Origin: Dehalococcoidia bacterium
Lineage (GTDB): Bacteria > Chloroflexota > Dehalococcoidia > GIF9 > AB-539-J10
Assembly (NCBI GenBank): GCA_030612345.1
Contig: JAUWOB010000012.1
Location: 1 to 11,494, forward strand
Direction: 5' to 3'
Length of the DNA: 11,494 bases
Part shown: piece after piece, positions 1-6,878 of the stretch
Numbering within the stretch: the stretch's first letter is position 1
Layout of the letters: each line of letters opens with the position of its first letter
Position numbers and translations under genes: made by a program
Notes under the pieces: generated by a model
Told to the model about the DNA's origin: nothing
What the model saw: only the letters and a program-made list of their open reading frames with translations
The model's database searches: none

Positions 1-209
1 CTGAGTTGCTGCACGCCGCAAGGCCTATGATCTTATGGGGATGAGGGGCTGGCAACCGAGTTTGCTGTCTGGCCGGGCGACGATGCACCGGGCAACCGTG
101 CTTATCGAATCAGGCAACTGTGAGGTGTTCTTTGGCAAAGACCGAGCACAGAAAGCGGGTAGGTTCCCTCGAGACTGCTAACTGGTAGTACCTGAAAAGG
201 AAATAGTCG
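1..209. other. Left-edge region, no supported gene
   Basis: I see no convincing gene here. One plus-strand frame is open to a TGA at about position 42-44 and could be the last few codons of an upstream gene (ending roughly ...RPMILWG), but fourteen residues are not enough to tell. Another short frame ends at a TAA near position 180 and shows no recognisable protein. The last 15 bases before 210 hold the AAAAGG ribosome-binding site of the next gene. Confidence 0.4.
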
Positions 210-773
210 ATGTTCTGCAGGAACTGCGGCAAGGAACTGGAACGTAGCCCCGATATCTGCCCTTCTTGTGGGGTGAGCCCCATGACCAGCATCGGAGATG
301 TTTACAAGCCCCATTTCGAGCTCATTAGCTTGTCCGATGAACAGCGAAGAGCATTTGCGCGGCATGAATTCACTCTTACATTCTCAATCGATGCCGTTAT
401 CGGCATGCACTTCATCACACTGGGGCTGTTTACCCTGATTTACTTTGGCCTGAAGCACTCCCAGCTACCTATAATCAGGCATGATGATTTCGGAGCGCGT
501 AGGGCCATCGGGTTTATGTTCATCCCCTTCTTCAATCTGTACTGGCAATTCAGATTTTGGCTTCGTTTAGTCGATCGTGTCAACTTCCAATCGCGGCTCG
601 CAGGACTGAGACCCACAATATCCAGAGGGCTGATGCTGGCAACGATTATTGTGGGACTCATCCCGGCTGTGAATGCGGCTGCACTGCTAGTTATGTACCC
701 TATCTGCATCGTGCAGATTCAACGTGCCTGTAACGAGCTGGCGGAGGCATCTCTCGAATCGAGCACATTCTAG
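210..773 (+). CDS. Zinc-ribbon membrane protein of unknown function
   Basis: A 187-residue protein. It opens with a zinc ribbon: Cys3 and Cys6 (CRNC) and Cys17 and Cys20 (CPSC) form two CX2C knuckles about ten residues apart. A hydrophilic linker follows to about residue 50, then three hydrophobic stretches at roughly 57-81, 99-120 and 140-170, which suggests an integral membrane protein with a cytoplasmic zinc-binding head. This layout, a short zinc ribbon fused to a multi-helix membrane domain, is common among uncharacterised bacterial proteins; the membrane part loosely recalls DUF4234-like domains, but I cannot confirm that. The ATG at 210 has an AAAAGG sequence nine bases upstream, and the zinc ribbon begins at residue 3, so the start is secure. 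The neighbour downstream is another small membrane protein in the same direction, 172 bases away. No function can be assigned. Confidence 0.8.
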   Translation: MFCRNCGKELERSPDICPSCGVSPMTSIGDVYKPHFELISLSDEQRRAFARHEFTLTFSIDAVIGMHFITLGLFTLIYFGLKHSQLPIIRHDDFGARRAIGFMFIPFFNLYWQFRFWLRLVDRVNFQSRLAGLRPTISRGLMLATIIVGLIPAVNAAALLVMYPICIVQIQRACNELAEASLESSTF

Positions 774-934
774 ATTGCTGAAGGCTGATTAGCAGTAAGC
801 GAAGACTTGATGGTCATATTCATGCTGACAAGTTGTGCGATTATGTGCATCACATCTGTTTCACAGGTTATGCGCTGATCGTCTCTGACTGGTCAGGCAA
901 CTACGAAATCTCGTTTAGGAAACATTGAATCAAA

Positions 935-941
935 AAGGAGG
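935..941 (+). promoter_or_regulatory. Strong ribosome-binding site fixing the 946 start
   Basis: AAGGAGG lies five bases before the ATG at 946. It falls inside the longer frame that opens at the TTG at 925, so it rules against that earlier start. Confidence 0.8.
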
Positions 942-945
942 CAAA

Positions 946-1233
946 ATGCAGAGGTATCCTTTCGTAAGATTTGCGGCTAGCGTTCTAAGAGTCGTAGTGT
1001 GGGTAGTATTGGTGCTTGGCGTTATGGGATCGATCGGCTTAGTTTTGTTCGGGGGTCTGATTGGTGGGGTTGACGACGTTCTCGTCGGCATCGCAGGGGC
1101 AGTAGGGGGAGTAATCTGCTCATTCCTGGCTTGGGTGTTCTTGCTTGCAACCAGGGAGATCTTCTACCTGCTGATTCATGTGGAGGAGAACACCAGTATC
1201 ACCGCCGAGCGCATTACGAAAGAGCCGCATTGA
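946..1233 (+). CDS. Small two-helix membrane protein of unknown function
   Basis: A 95-residue protein whose first two thirds are almost entirely hydrophobic. It has two likely membrane helices, about residues 8-35 and 40-68, separated by a short glycine-rich turn, and a polar C-terminal tail. The tail (LLIHVEENTSITAERI) resembles the end of small DUF4282-like or similar bacterial membrane proteins that finish with an E-N-T-x3-A motif; this is recollection, not a search result. The frame is also open from a TTG at 925, but the ATG at 946 is chosen because a near-perfect AAGGAGG sits five bases before it, at 935-941. The gene ends facing the radical SAM gene on the other strand. Function unknown. 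Confidence 0.8.
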   Translation: MQRYPFVRFAASVLRVVVWVVLVLGVMGSIGLVLFGGLIGGVDDVLVGIAGAVGGVICSFLAWVFLLATREIFYLLIHVEENTSITAERITKEPH

Positions 1234-1385
1234 CAGAGATGACATGCCTCAGCAGGTTGCGCGAATCAGGGCAGTATTGCTCCTGTTTGGCCGGCATGCT
1301 CATCTGGTCTGATTGCAGCATCACAGGACGGCTGAATTGATAACTCGATCGTGTTTCGGAAAGCCCCCCCGTTCCCTTTCCTCAT

Positions 1386-2585
1386 CTAGATAAAGCTGTT
1401 CTTCACACTGAGTAGTTCCTCATCAACGTTGCTTCCCCTTGCTCTAAGGCGTTCTATAGCCTGTTCAACTCTGTCATGCTTTGATTCATCACTCAGTTCG
1501 GCAAGCGTGCTATACACGCCAGTCCGTCTGCCGACTCTGAAATTGAGTCTCTCATCATCCGGCAGAGACAGGTACTTGTTTATGATACTGAGGCATTTCT
1601 CCTTGTCCTCGGGCATTCTGCCCTGAACTTCCATCAATAGGTTAAACGTGTGATCGCTCTTAAGATGGCTGCTGACTCGCAAGTTTTGGATGAGAATAGC
1701 TGTTTCTTGTACTACTTCGTCCTCCGTTTGCAGGTCAAATCCTCCGTCCTGCAAGCGGGCCCACAATGCCATAGGCGGAGCGACGTGGAGGGTGCGGAGC
1801 CTTATGTAGTCAGGATCAATCTCGTTCAATACCCTGACTGTCTCATAGGCATGCTCTTGAGACATTTTCCTGCCTCCGAGACCCGGCATGACATATTCAC
1901 ACAGAGAAATGCCTGCCTCCTTGACCCTGGTTCCCCCGTCAACGTGATTCCTGGCAGTACACCCTTTCTCCATGTAAGTCAACAAAGGATCGTAGCCAGT
2001 CTCCAGTCCGATATGAACTCTATCCAGGCCAGCATCTTTGAGTTCCTTCAACTCGGCCAGAGATTTCCTGGCTGCTGTATGAGACCGAGCATATGTAGTT
2101 ACTCTCTTTATGCTGGGAAATGTCTTTCTAAGAAGAGCGATAACCTGAGCCAGATCAGCGGTGCGCATGATCATGGTGTTGGAATCCTGCAGAAAGGCTG
2201 ATTTGCCTCCCGTCGCGAGCCACATGGCAACATGGCATACACATCGTCCGTACTGAGGTTGATTACAGAGCATTGCCGCTACCTCTCCTGCTCTGTCGCC
2301 ATGGCCGGTCCTCCATGCTATTTCGCTTATGCCGTCGCTGATAGCTTTAGCTGCCTTAATGTCCTCTATTATCTCTTCCACTGACCTTAGCCCGAACTTG
2401 GTGCCCTTATACACAGGGCAAAACTGGCATCTGTTCCAGGGGCAGTTTCTGGTTGCCCTTATGAGCAAGGAATAAGCTTCACTGGGAGGCCTTATGGGGC
2501 CTAACTCAAACGTGTGGCTCAGCTTCTCTGTCAACGAGTAATCTAGCATTCCCAGTATTTTAGCTTCCTGAAGGAGATTGAGCAA
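1386..2585 (-). CDS. Radical SAM protein, B12-independent type, function unknown
   Basis: A 399-residue protein with a radical SAM core. The cluster-binding cysteines are Cys48, Cys53 and Cys56 in CPWNRCQFC, so the spacing is CX4CX2C rather than the usual CX3CX2C. Later core features are visible: the AdoMet-contacting segment RVHIGLETGYDPLL, a KGCTARNH segment like the K-G-x-T of Elp3/HemN-type domains, and the strand EYVMPGLGG. There is no N-terminal B12-binding domain. The enzyme would reductively cleave AdoMet to start radical chemistry; the substrate cannot be read from the sequence. The start is a TTG at 2585 (minus strand) with AGGAGG eleven bases upstream, at 2597-2602. An internal ATG twelve codons later lacks a good ribosome site. 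The gene abuts the divergent HAD hydrolase gene with no spacer, so the two may be co-regulated. Family membership is sure; the function is not. Confidence 0.85.
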   Translation of the reverse strand: MLNLLQEAKILGMLDYSLTEKLSHTFELGPIRPPSEAYSLLIRATRNCPWNRCQFCPVYKGTKFGLRSVEEIIEDIKAAKAISDGISEIAWRTGHGDRAGEVAAMLCNQPQYGRCVCHVAMWLATGGKSAFLQDSNTMIMRTADLAQVIALLRKTFPSIKRVTTYARSHTAARKSLAELKELKDAGLDRVHIGLETGYDPLLTYMEKGCTARNHVDGGTRVKEAGISLCEYVMPGLGGRKMSQEHAYETVRVLNEIDPDYIRLRTLHVAPPMALWARLQDGGFDLQTEDEVVQETAILIQNLRVSSHLKSDHTFNLLMEVQGRMPEDKEKCLSIINKYLSLPDDERLNFRVGRRTGVYSTLAELSDESKHDRVEQAIERLRARGSNVDEELLSVKNSFI

Positions 2586-2602
2586 ATGGACTTGGACCTC
2601 CT
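2571..2602. promoter_or_regulatory. Back-to-back ribosome-binding sites of two divergent genes
   Basis: The plus-strand site AAGGAG (2571-2576) is nine bases before the ATG at 2586. The minus-strand site AGGAGG (plus-strand CCTCCT, 2597-2602) is eleven bases before the TTG at 2585. Each site lies inside the first codons of the opposite gene, so both promoters must also lie in the neighbour's coding sequence. Confidence 0.65.
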
Positions 2603-3263
2603 ACCCATGATAATATCACGGTTTCACATGAAGCAAATCGAAGTAATATCCTTCGATGCTGAAGGAACAATAGTAACGCCTGATTTCAGCGAGGCTATAT
2701 GGCGCGAAGCGATTCCTGCTCTCTATGCCGAGACAAGGGGTCTTGATCTTGCCCAGGCTAAGAGGCGCGTCTATGAAGAGTATGAGGCGGTCGGCAACCA
2801 AAGGCTTGAGTGGTATGACATCGAGTACTGGTTTAGCTATCTTGACCTGGGTTCTTCTCGGCGCGTCATACAAAGCTGCCTCGATAAGATAGCTTATTAT
2901 CCCGAGGTAATCGATGTCCTGTCGTCCCTGGCAGCGAAGCACAGGTTGATTGTTGCCTCTGGCACGCCACTGGAGCTACTGGACTTCTTGTTGGCTGGTA
3001 TCAAGCCTTATTTTGCACGGGTCTTCTCTTCTGTCTCGCATTTTGGGCAGTTGAAGAGCCCTGATTTCTACCTCAAACTATGCGCCGAGATGGGCGTTAA
3101 GCCTAGCCGGGTCATCCATGTCGGTGATAGCTGGCAATTCGACTGCCTCAATGCCCGGGAGGCTGGCATACATGCCCTCTATCTCGACAGGTCGCGCAGA
3201 GATCATGAGGAATGTCTTAGCGATTTGTCTCAACTAAAGCATATCCTCTCGCTGTCCGTATGA
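2586..3263 (+). CDS. HAD-superfamily hydrolase
   Basis: A 225-residue haloacid dehalogenase-superfamily protein, probably a phosphatase. Motif I is FDAEGT at residues 23-28: nucleophile Asp24 is present, but the usual second Asp (general acid/base, position +2) is Glu26. Motif II is Ser125 in VASGTP, motif III Lys157 in LKSPDF, and motif IV G180-D181-S182 with Asp186 (VGDSWQFD). The helical insertion between motifs I and II, about residues 30-105, fits a C1 cap. Some HAD branches (REG-2/HDHD3-like) also have a non-Asp residue at the +2 position, so this may be a natural variant rather than damage. The ATG at 2586 has AAGGAG nine bases upstream; later in-frame ATGs at codons 8 and 15 are less well placed. 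It lies 79 bases upstream of transketolase, which makes a sugar phosphate a reasonable but unproven substrate guess. Confidence 0.85.
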   Translation: MDLDLLPMIISRFHMKQIEVISFDAEGTIVTPDFSEAIWREAIPALYAETRGLDLAQAKRRVYEEYEAVGNQRLEWYDIEYWFSYLDLGSSRRVIQSCLDKIAYYPEVIDVLSSLAAKHRLIVASGTPLELLDFLLAGIKPYFARVFSSVSHFGQLKSPDFYLKLCAEMGVKPSRVIHVGDSWQFDCLNAREAGIHALYLDRSRRDHEECLSDLSQLKHILSLSV

Positions 3264-3298
3264 TATGTCGCCCTCTTTCTCACATGGAATGCCGACTA

Positions 3299-3328
3299 TG
3301 GACATGGTAAGCCATTCTGAGCTACAAT
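3299..3328 (+). promoter_or_regulatory. Likely sigma-70-type promoter for transketolase
   Basis: TGGACA at 3299-3304 (five of six to the -35 consensus), an 18-base spacer, then TACAAT at 3323-3328 (five of six to the -10 consensus). Transcription would start near 3335, leaving only about eight bases before the ATG at 3343, which has no Shine-Dalgarno sequence. This fits a nearly leaderless mRNA. Confidence 0.55.
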
Positions 3329-3342
3329 TTGGCCGTTGAGCG

Positions 3343-4209
3343 ATGCCAGATCATAGCGAGTTATCCTCTGCCGGCAGCTCTGCAAGGAGCAAATTCAACC
3401 TATCCACGACAGAGCTCACGGAAATGGCAAGGAGGTTGCGCCGTCATGTCATCACCATGACAGCCACGGCAGGCAGCGGGCATCCTGGAGGCTCTCTATC
3501 AGCTGCTGACATCATCACTGTCCTCTATTTCAAGGTTTTGCGCTACAAGTCTGAGAATCCGCAGTGGTCAGATCGTGACCGTTTCATACTAAGCAAGGGA
3601 CATGCCGCCCCAATCCTGTATGCTGCCCTGGCTGAAGCCGGCTATTTCTCCGTGTCGGAGTTGGCAACATTGAGAAAGCTGGATAGCCGTCTCCAAGGGC
3701 ATGCTGATAGCAAGTTCACGCCAGGCGTGGAAATGTCTGCCGGTTCTCTGGGCATGGGCCTGTCCTTCGCAGTGGGCGTCGGCCTGGCTGCCAGGCTGAA
3801 TTCCAAGACGTACCGAACCTACGCGCTTCTTAGCGACGGCGAGTGTGAGGAAGGGCAAACCTGGGAGGCAGCGCTGTCAGCCGCGCACTTCAAATTGGAT
3901 AACCTGGCGGCCATAGTTGACTACAACGGGATTCAGCTCAGCGGATGGACTCGAGATATCATGAACCTCGAGCCCTTTAGTCAGAAGTGGCAGGCCTTTG
4001 GCTGGCACACCATTGATATAGATGGACATGATCTTGGCCAGATCCTGTCGGCGTTCCAAGCCGCTGAAGAGATAAGGAGCAGACCCACCGTCATCGTCGC
4101 CCATACCATCAAGGGCAAAGGGGTCAGCTTCATGGAGAATAACGTGGCATTCCACGGCAAGGCACCTACCCAGCAAGAGGCCGAAAGGGCACTCAAGGAG
4201 CTGGAGTGA
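3343..4209 (+). CDS. Transketolase, N-terminal (thiamine-diphosphate-binding) subunit
   Basis: A 288-residue subunit carrying the pyrophosphate-binding half of a split transketolase. It moves two-carbon ketol units between sugar phosphates in the non-oxidative pentose phosphate pathway, in the cytoplasm, with the next gene product as partner. Visible signatures: AGSGHPGGSLS at residues 43-53 with His47; FILSKGHAAP at 81-90; GSLGMGLSFAVG at 134-145; and the thiamine diphosphate/metal motif starting SDGE at 164 and ending at Asn195 (IVDYNG). The first motif residue is Ser instead of the more frequent Gly (SDG for GDG), which is also known in this family. The ATG at 3343 gives about 20 residues before the conserved region. 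An in-frame ATG at 3424 would cut into the first helix, and the promoter position supports 3343. The stop overlaps the start region of the C-terminal subunit. Confidence 0.93.
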   Translation: MPDHSELSSAGSSARSKFNLSTTELTEMARRLRRHVITMTATAGSGHPGGSLSAADIITVLYFKVLRYKSENPQWSDRDRFILSKGHAAPILYAALAEAGYFSVSELATLRKLDSRLQGHADSKFTPGVEMSAGSLGMGLSFAVGVGLAARLNSKTYRTYALLSDGECEEGQTWEAALSAAHFKLDNLAAIVDYNGIQLSGWTRDIMNLEPFSQKWQAFGWHTIDIDGHDLGQILSAFQAAEEIRSRPTVIVAHTIKGKGVSFMENNVAFHGKAPTQQEAERALKELE

Positions 4210-5147
4210 GTATGGCTGAAGCATCTACCCGGGAAACCTACGGCAAGACCCTGGCTGAGCTGGGGAGAGAAAACGAGGACATTGTAGTTCTCGATGCCGA
4301 CTTGTCGCCCTCAACAATGACCAGCTTCTTTGCACGCGAGTTTCCCGGCCGCTTTTTTGATTGCGGCTTGCAGGAACAGAACATGATCGGCATAGCCGCT
4401 GGATTGGCTGCCTCGGGGAAGCTCGTCTTTGTCAGCAGTTTCGCCATCTTTGTTTCGTGCCGCTGCTTCGATCAGCTAAGGCTCTGCCTATCGCAGCCGA
4501 GACTGAATGTCAAGATTGTTGCTACTCACGGCGGGATCACCGTCGGTGAGGACGGCTCCTCTCACCACGCCATTGAGGATCTGGCTTTGTTCTGCGCTCT
4601 CCCGGGCTTCACTGTCATTGTTCCCGCCGATGCTGTCGAGACTGCCGCGGCTGTAAGACAGGCTGCACGCGATTACGGACCTTTCTGCATCAGACTAAGC
4701 CGGCCCAAGACACCAGTTGTCTACTCCGAAGACTATCAGTTCACATCAGGTAGGGCGGTGACCATGAGGCAAGGCAAGGATGCCACCATTATAGCCGCGG
4801 GCATCATGGTGGCAAAGGCTTTGGAGGCAGCAGATGTCCTGGCCAGGCAAAACATAGACTGCCGGGTGGTCAACATGCACACCCTCAAGCCGTTAGATGA
4901 GACTGCCATTGTCAAAGCGGCCTCCGAGACGGGGGCAATTGTTGTCACCGAGGAGCACCTAGCCCAGGGTGGTCTAGGAAGCCGCGTTGCTCAGGTGGTC
5001 GCCAGGGAAGAACCGGTGCCTATGGGCTTCGTCAACCTGGGTGACAGCTATGCCTCGTCAGGCAAAGCTGATGAATTGCTTCAAAGATGCGGATTGACCG
5101 CTCGAGACGTTGAAGAGGCGGTGAGGTCAACTCTCAAGAGAAAGTAA
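4206..5147 (+). CDS. Transketolase, C-terminal subunit
   Basis: The second half of the split transketolase, up to 313 residues: a pyrimidine-binding domain followed by the transketolase C-terminal domain. The catalytic Glu57 that activates thiamine diphosphate sits in GLQEQNMIGIAAGLA. The segment THGGITVGEDGSSHHAIED (about residues 109-127) is typical and helps form the active site. From about residue 190, KDATIIAAG opens the C-terminal domain. Two starts are possible: GTG at 4206, five bases after AAGGAG (4195-4200) and overlapping the upstream stop by four bases, or ATG at 4212, five bases after GGAG (4203-4206). Both imply translational coupling with the N-terminal subunit, which suits equal amounts of each. 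The gene ends 28 bases from the end of the convergent exonuclease gene. Confidence 0.93.
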   Translation: MSMAEASTRETYGKTLAELGRENEDIVVLDADLSPSTMTSFFAREFPGRFFDCGLQEQNMIGIAAGLAASGKLVFVSSFAIFVSCRCFDQLRLCLSQPRLNVKIVATHGGITVGEDGSSHHAIEDLALFCALPGFTVIVPADAVETAAAVRQAARDYGPFCIRLSRPKTPVVYSEDYQFTSGRAVTMRQGKDATIIAAGIMVAKALEAADVLARQNIDCRVVNMHTLKPLDETAIVKAASETGAIVVTEEHLAQGGLGSRVAQVVAREEPVPMGFVNLGDSYASSGKADELLQRCGLTARDVEEAVRSTLKRK

Positions 5148-5175
5148 CGTCCCACGCCTTCACCGGTTGACTGCA

Positions 5176-5688
5176 TTAGCGGGCTGTGCACCTCATTCCT
5201 TCCAACCTTCCCCTCAATGCCATAAGGTTAACCACGTCTTCTTTGTTGTACTCCAGCAACAAATCCAAGGCCTTTTTGTCATGGTCAACCTGATATCTCC
5301 ACCACAGTGTTACCGCCTCAGCTCCCCCAATACCCCGTAACCGTCGGCCAATGCCCAATTGCCGCTCTACTGCCTTGAAGCCACCGTACAGACTGTTTCT
5401 CCAGCAATCATACATCAGATCCCGGTGATGAAAATACTCCCCCAGGTCCACGCCCAGGCTAGAGTTGATGAAAGGAAGGTCAAAGCGGCTTCCGTTATAT
5501 GTATAGATCGTATCCACAAAACGCAAGGCCCTGAGCAAGTTAGCCTTCGTTGCATCTATCCCAACGAGTTGAATCAGTGTATTCGCACTATCGTTGGCCA
5601 GATAAATGCCGATGACGGTTATTTCGTCATTGAACGAGCATAAGCCTGTCGTCTCAATATCAAGATAAGCATGAAATTGCAGCTGCAA
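5176..5688 (-). CDS. YprB-like ribonuclease H-fold (DEDD) exonuclease
   Basis: A 170-residue, single-domain protein of the DEDD 3'-5' exonuclease fold, closest in look to the YprB/RNase_H_2 group. The acidic residues are in place: Asp10 and Glu12 (LDIETTG), Asp70 (NGSRFDLPF), and Asp151 in YNKEDVVNL, where Tyr147 four residues earlier makes it a DEDDy type. It should hydrolyse nucleic acid from the 3' end using two metal ions; whether DNA or RNA is unclear. The start is a TTG at 5688 (minus strand) with GGGGAG seven bases upstream (plus-strand 5696-5701), and the DIET motif begins ten residues in, as usual for this fold. It is transcribed alone and converges on transketolase. Confidence 0.85.
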   Translation of the reverse strand: MQLQFHAYLDIETTGLCSFNDEITVIGIYLANDSANTLIQLVGIDATKANLLRALRFVDTIYTYNGSRFDLPFINSSLGVDLGEYFHHRDLMYDCWRNSLYGGFKAVERQLGIGRRLRGIGGAEAVTLWWRYQVDHDKKALDLLLEYNKEDVVNLMALRGRLEGMRCTAR

Positions 5689-5724
5689 CCTGCTACTCCC
5701 CTTTCAGACACCTTGTCTCCGCAT

Positions 5725-5733
5725 ATGATAGCA
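5725..5733 (-). promoter_or_regulatory. Candidate extended -10 promoter for the exonuclease gene
   Basis: Read on the minus strand, TGCTATCAT is an extended -10 element (TGn followed by TATCAT). Initiation would fall near 5718, giving a leader of about 30 bases that includes the ribosome-binding site before the TTG at 5688. I see no good -35. Confidence 0.4.
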
Positions 5734-5834
5734 CATGTTCTGGCAAGGAGAACAAAGCCCTTTCTCGGTAATGCCGATCGGGGCCAGAGTTAGAGAGGAG
5801 GAGAGAGCAGTTCTGTGTCTGTCTATGTTAGCCA

Positions 5835-5845
5835 TATGATATCAT
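5835..5845. promoter_or_regulatory. Possible -10 element within a 10-base palindrome
   Basis: ATGATATCAT (5836-5845) is a perfect palindrome in the divergent region between the exonuclease and DUF6485 genes. It overlaps TATGAT (5835-5840), five of six to a -10 consensus, on the plus strand. It could be a promoter, an operator, or chance; no matching -35 is clear. Confidence 0.3.
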
Positions 5846-5864
5846 TTCAACAGGTGAGCGCATG

Positions 5865-5882
5865 ACGGTTTGAATAAGCCGT
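5865..5882 (+). promoter_or_regulatory. Short stem-loop just upstream of a ribosome-binding site
   Basis: ACGGTTT (5865-5871) can pair with AAGCCGT (5876-5882) around a four-base GAAT loop, with one G-U pair. The stem ends five bases before the AAGGAG at 5888-5893. It may protect or tune the leader of the small Cys-rich gene; no U-run follows, so it is not a terminator. Confidence 0.4.
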
Positions 5883-5900
5883 TACGGAAGGAGCGAAGAC

Positions 5901-6107
5901 ATGAGACAATGCAGCGTGGAGCAAAACAAGGAGAAGTGCAATTGCACCTATGAGCCATGCAGCAGGAAGGGCATCTGCTGCGAATGTGTGAGATATCATT
6001 GGCGGTCAGGCGAACTGCCGGCCTGCTTTTTCCCCGCCGATGTGGAGAGGACCTATGATCGCTCCGTCGAGAGATTCATCGAAACTCGTCAAGAACGGGA
6101 ACGATGA
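5901..6107 (+). CDS. Small cysteine-rich protein, DUF6485 type
   Basis: A 68-residue cytoplasmic protein with eight cysteines: 4, 13, 15, 20, 26, 27, 29 and 42. The pattern [13 protein letters not shown] followed by a C-C-x-C cluster, an R-Y-H and GELPAC, ending in [11 protein letters not shown], matches what I know of the DUF6485 family, a set of small bacterial proteins of unknown role. The arrangement suggests metal or Fe-S binding, but this is inference. The start is certain: AAGGAG (5888-5893) lies seven bases before the ATG. The gene is 57 bases upstream of rph in the same direction, although rph seems to have its own promoter. No function is known to me. Confidence 0.85.
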   Translation: MRQCSVEQNKEKCNCTYEPCSRKGICCECVRYHWRSGELPACFFPADVERTYDRSVERFIETRQERER

Positions 6108-6149
6108 TCAACACGGACTTGTGACGGACAGGCACATTGTCGGATACTT

Positions 6150-6158
6150 TGCTATACT
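6150..6158 (+). promoter_or_regulatory. Extended -10 promoter for rph, probably leaderless
   Basis: TGCTATACT is an extended -10 (TGC plus TATACT). Initiation six or seven bases downstream falls at about 6165, the A of the rph start codon, and there is no Shine-Dalgarno sequence before it. A leaderless transcript is the natural reading. No clear -35 is seen at normal spacing. Confidence 0.5.
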
Positions 6159-6164
6159 TCCAGT

Positions 6165-6878
6165 ATGCCAAGAGTGGACAACCGGGCTCATAATGAGCTC
6201 CGTTCGGTACGCATAGCCCTGGGGTACCAGAGTTTTGCCGAGGGCTCAGCTTTGATTGAGCTGGGCCGAACGAGAGTATTGTGCTCTGTCAGCATGGATG
6301 ACAGGGTGCCCGGCTTCGTTAAGGGGAGTGGTCGGGGTTGGGTTACTGCCGAGTATGCTATGCTGCCTCGGTCAACAGTCACTCGCACACCGCGCGATAG
6401 AGCAGAAGGAAGAAGCCAGGAAATCCAGCGCCTGATCGGTCGGAGTCTGAGGGCAGCAACTAACCTGGCACTGCTGGGAGAAAGGACATTTGTAGTGGAT
6501 TGCGATGTGTTGCAGGCAGACGGCGGCACCAGAACCGCAGCTATCACCGGTGGATACGTTGCTCTTTATCACGCTTTTCATAACCTAAGACGACAAGGCA
6601 TCCTGCCACTCATGCCATTGGCCCAGATGATAGCTGCCACCAGTGTAGGTCTTGTGCATGGTAACATGCTACTAGACCTCTGCTACGAAGAAGACTATCA
6701 GGCTGAAGTTGATTTCAATGTAGTCATGACCGACAAGAATGAATTTGTGGAAATTCAGGGGACCGCTGAGGGCAAGCCTTTCTCGAAGGAAATCGCCGAT
6801 GATCTCCTTTCTTTAGCCCGGCAGGGGATAGATGAGCTGTTTAGAATACAGAGGGAAGCACTACGGGCTTTAGCCTGA
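6165..6878 (+). CDS. rph: Ribonuclease PH
   Basis: A 237-residue phosphate-dependent 3'-5' exoribonuclease that trims the 3' ends of tRNA precursors and other RNAs, releasing nucleoside diphosphates; the active form is a hexameric ring. The length equals that of the family (about 238). Signature segments are all present: VLCSVSMDDRVPGFVKG near the N-terminus, AEYAMLPRST followed by the basic stretch RDRAEGRSQEIQRLIGRSLRA, CDVLQADGGTRTAAITGGYVAL with the phosphate-site region, and EVDFNVVMTDKNEFVEIQGTAEG near the C-terminus. The N-terminal PRVDNRAHNELR is also typical, which supports the ATG at 6165 despite the absence of a ribosome-binding site. A hairpin covers its stop codon. ThiC follows 117 bases later. 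Confidence 0.96.
   Translation: MPRVDNRAHNELRSVRIALGYQSFAEGSALIELGRTRVLCSVSMDDRVPGFVKGSGRGWVTAEYAMLPRSTVTRTPRDRAEGRSQEIQRLIGRSLRAATNLALLGERTFVVDCDVLQADGGTRTAAITGGYVALYHAFHNLRRQGILPLMPLAQMIAATSVGLVHGNMLLDLCYEEDYQAEVDFNVVMTDKNEFVEIQGTAEGKPFSKEIADDLLSLARQGIDELFRIQREALRALA

Noticed and set aside
885..896. Palindrome CTGACTGGTCAG before the 946 gene
   Set aside because: The stem is five bases with a two-base loop, no U-run and no partner copy; too weak to call an operator or terminator.
110..902. Ten-base direct repeat TCAGGCAACT at 110-119 and 893-902
   Set aside because: Many 10-mers are expected to repeat by chance in 11 kb, and nothing around the copies is alike.
1650..2201. Long plus-strand frame of 183 codons opposite the radical SAM gene
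   Set aside because: The minus-strand frame has clear radical SAM motifs; this one is an antisense shadow without motifs.
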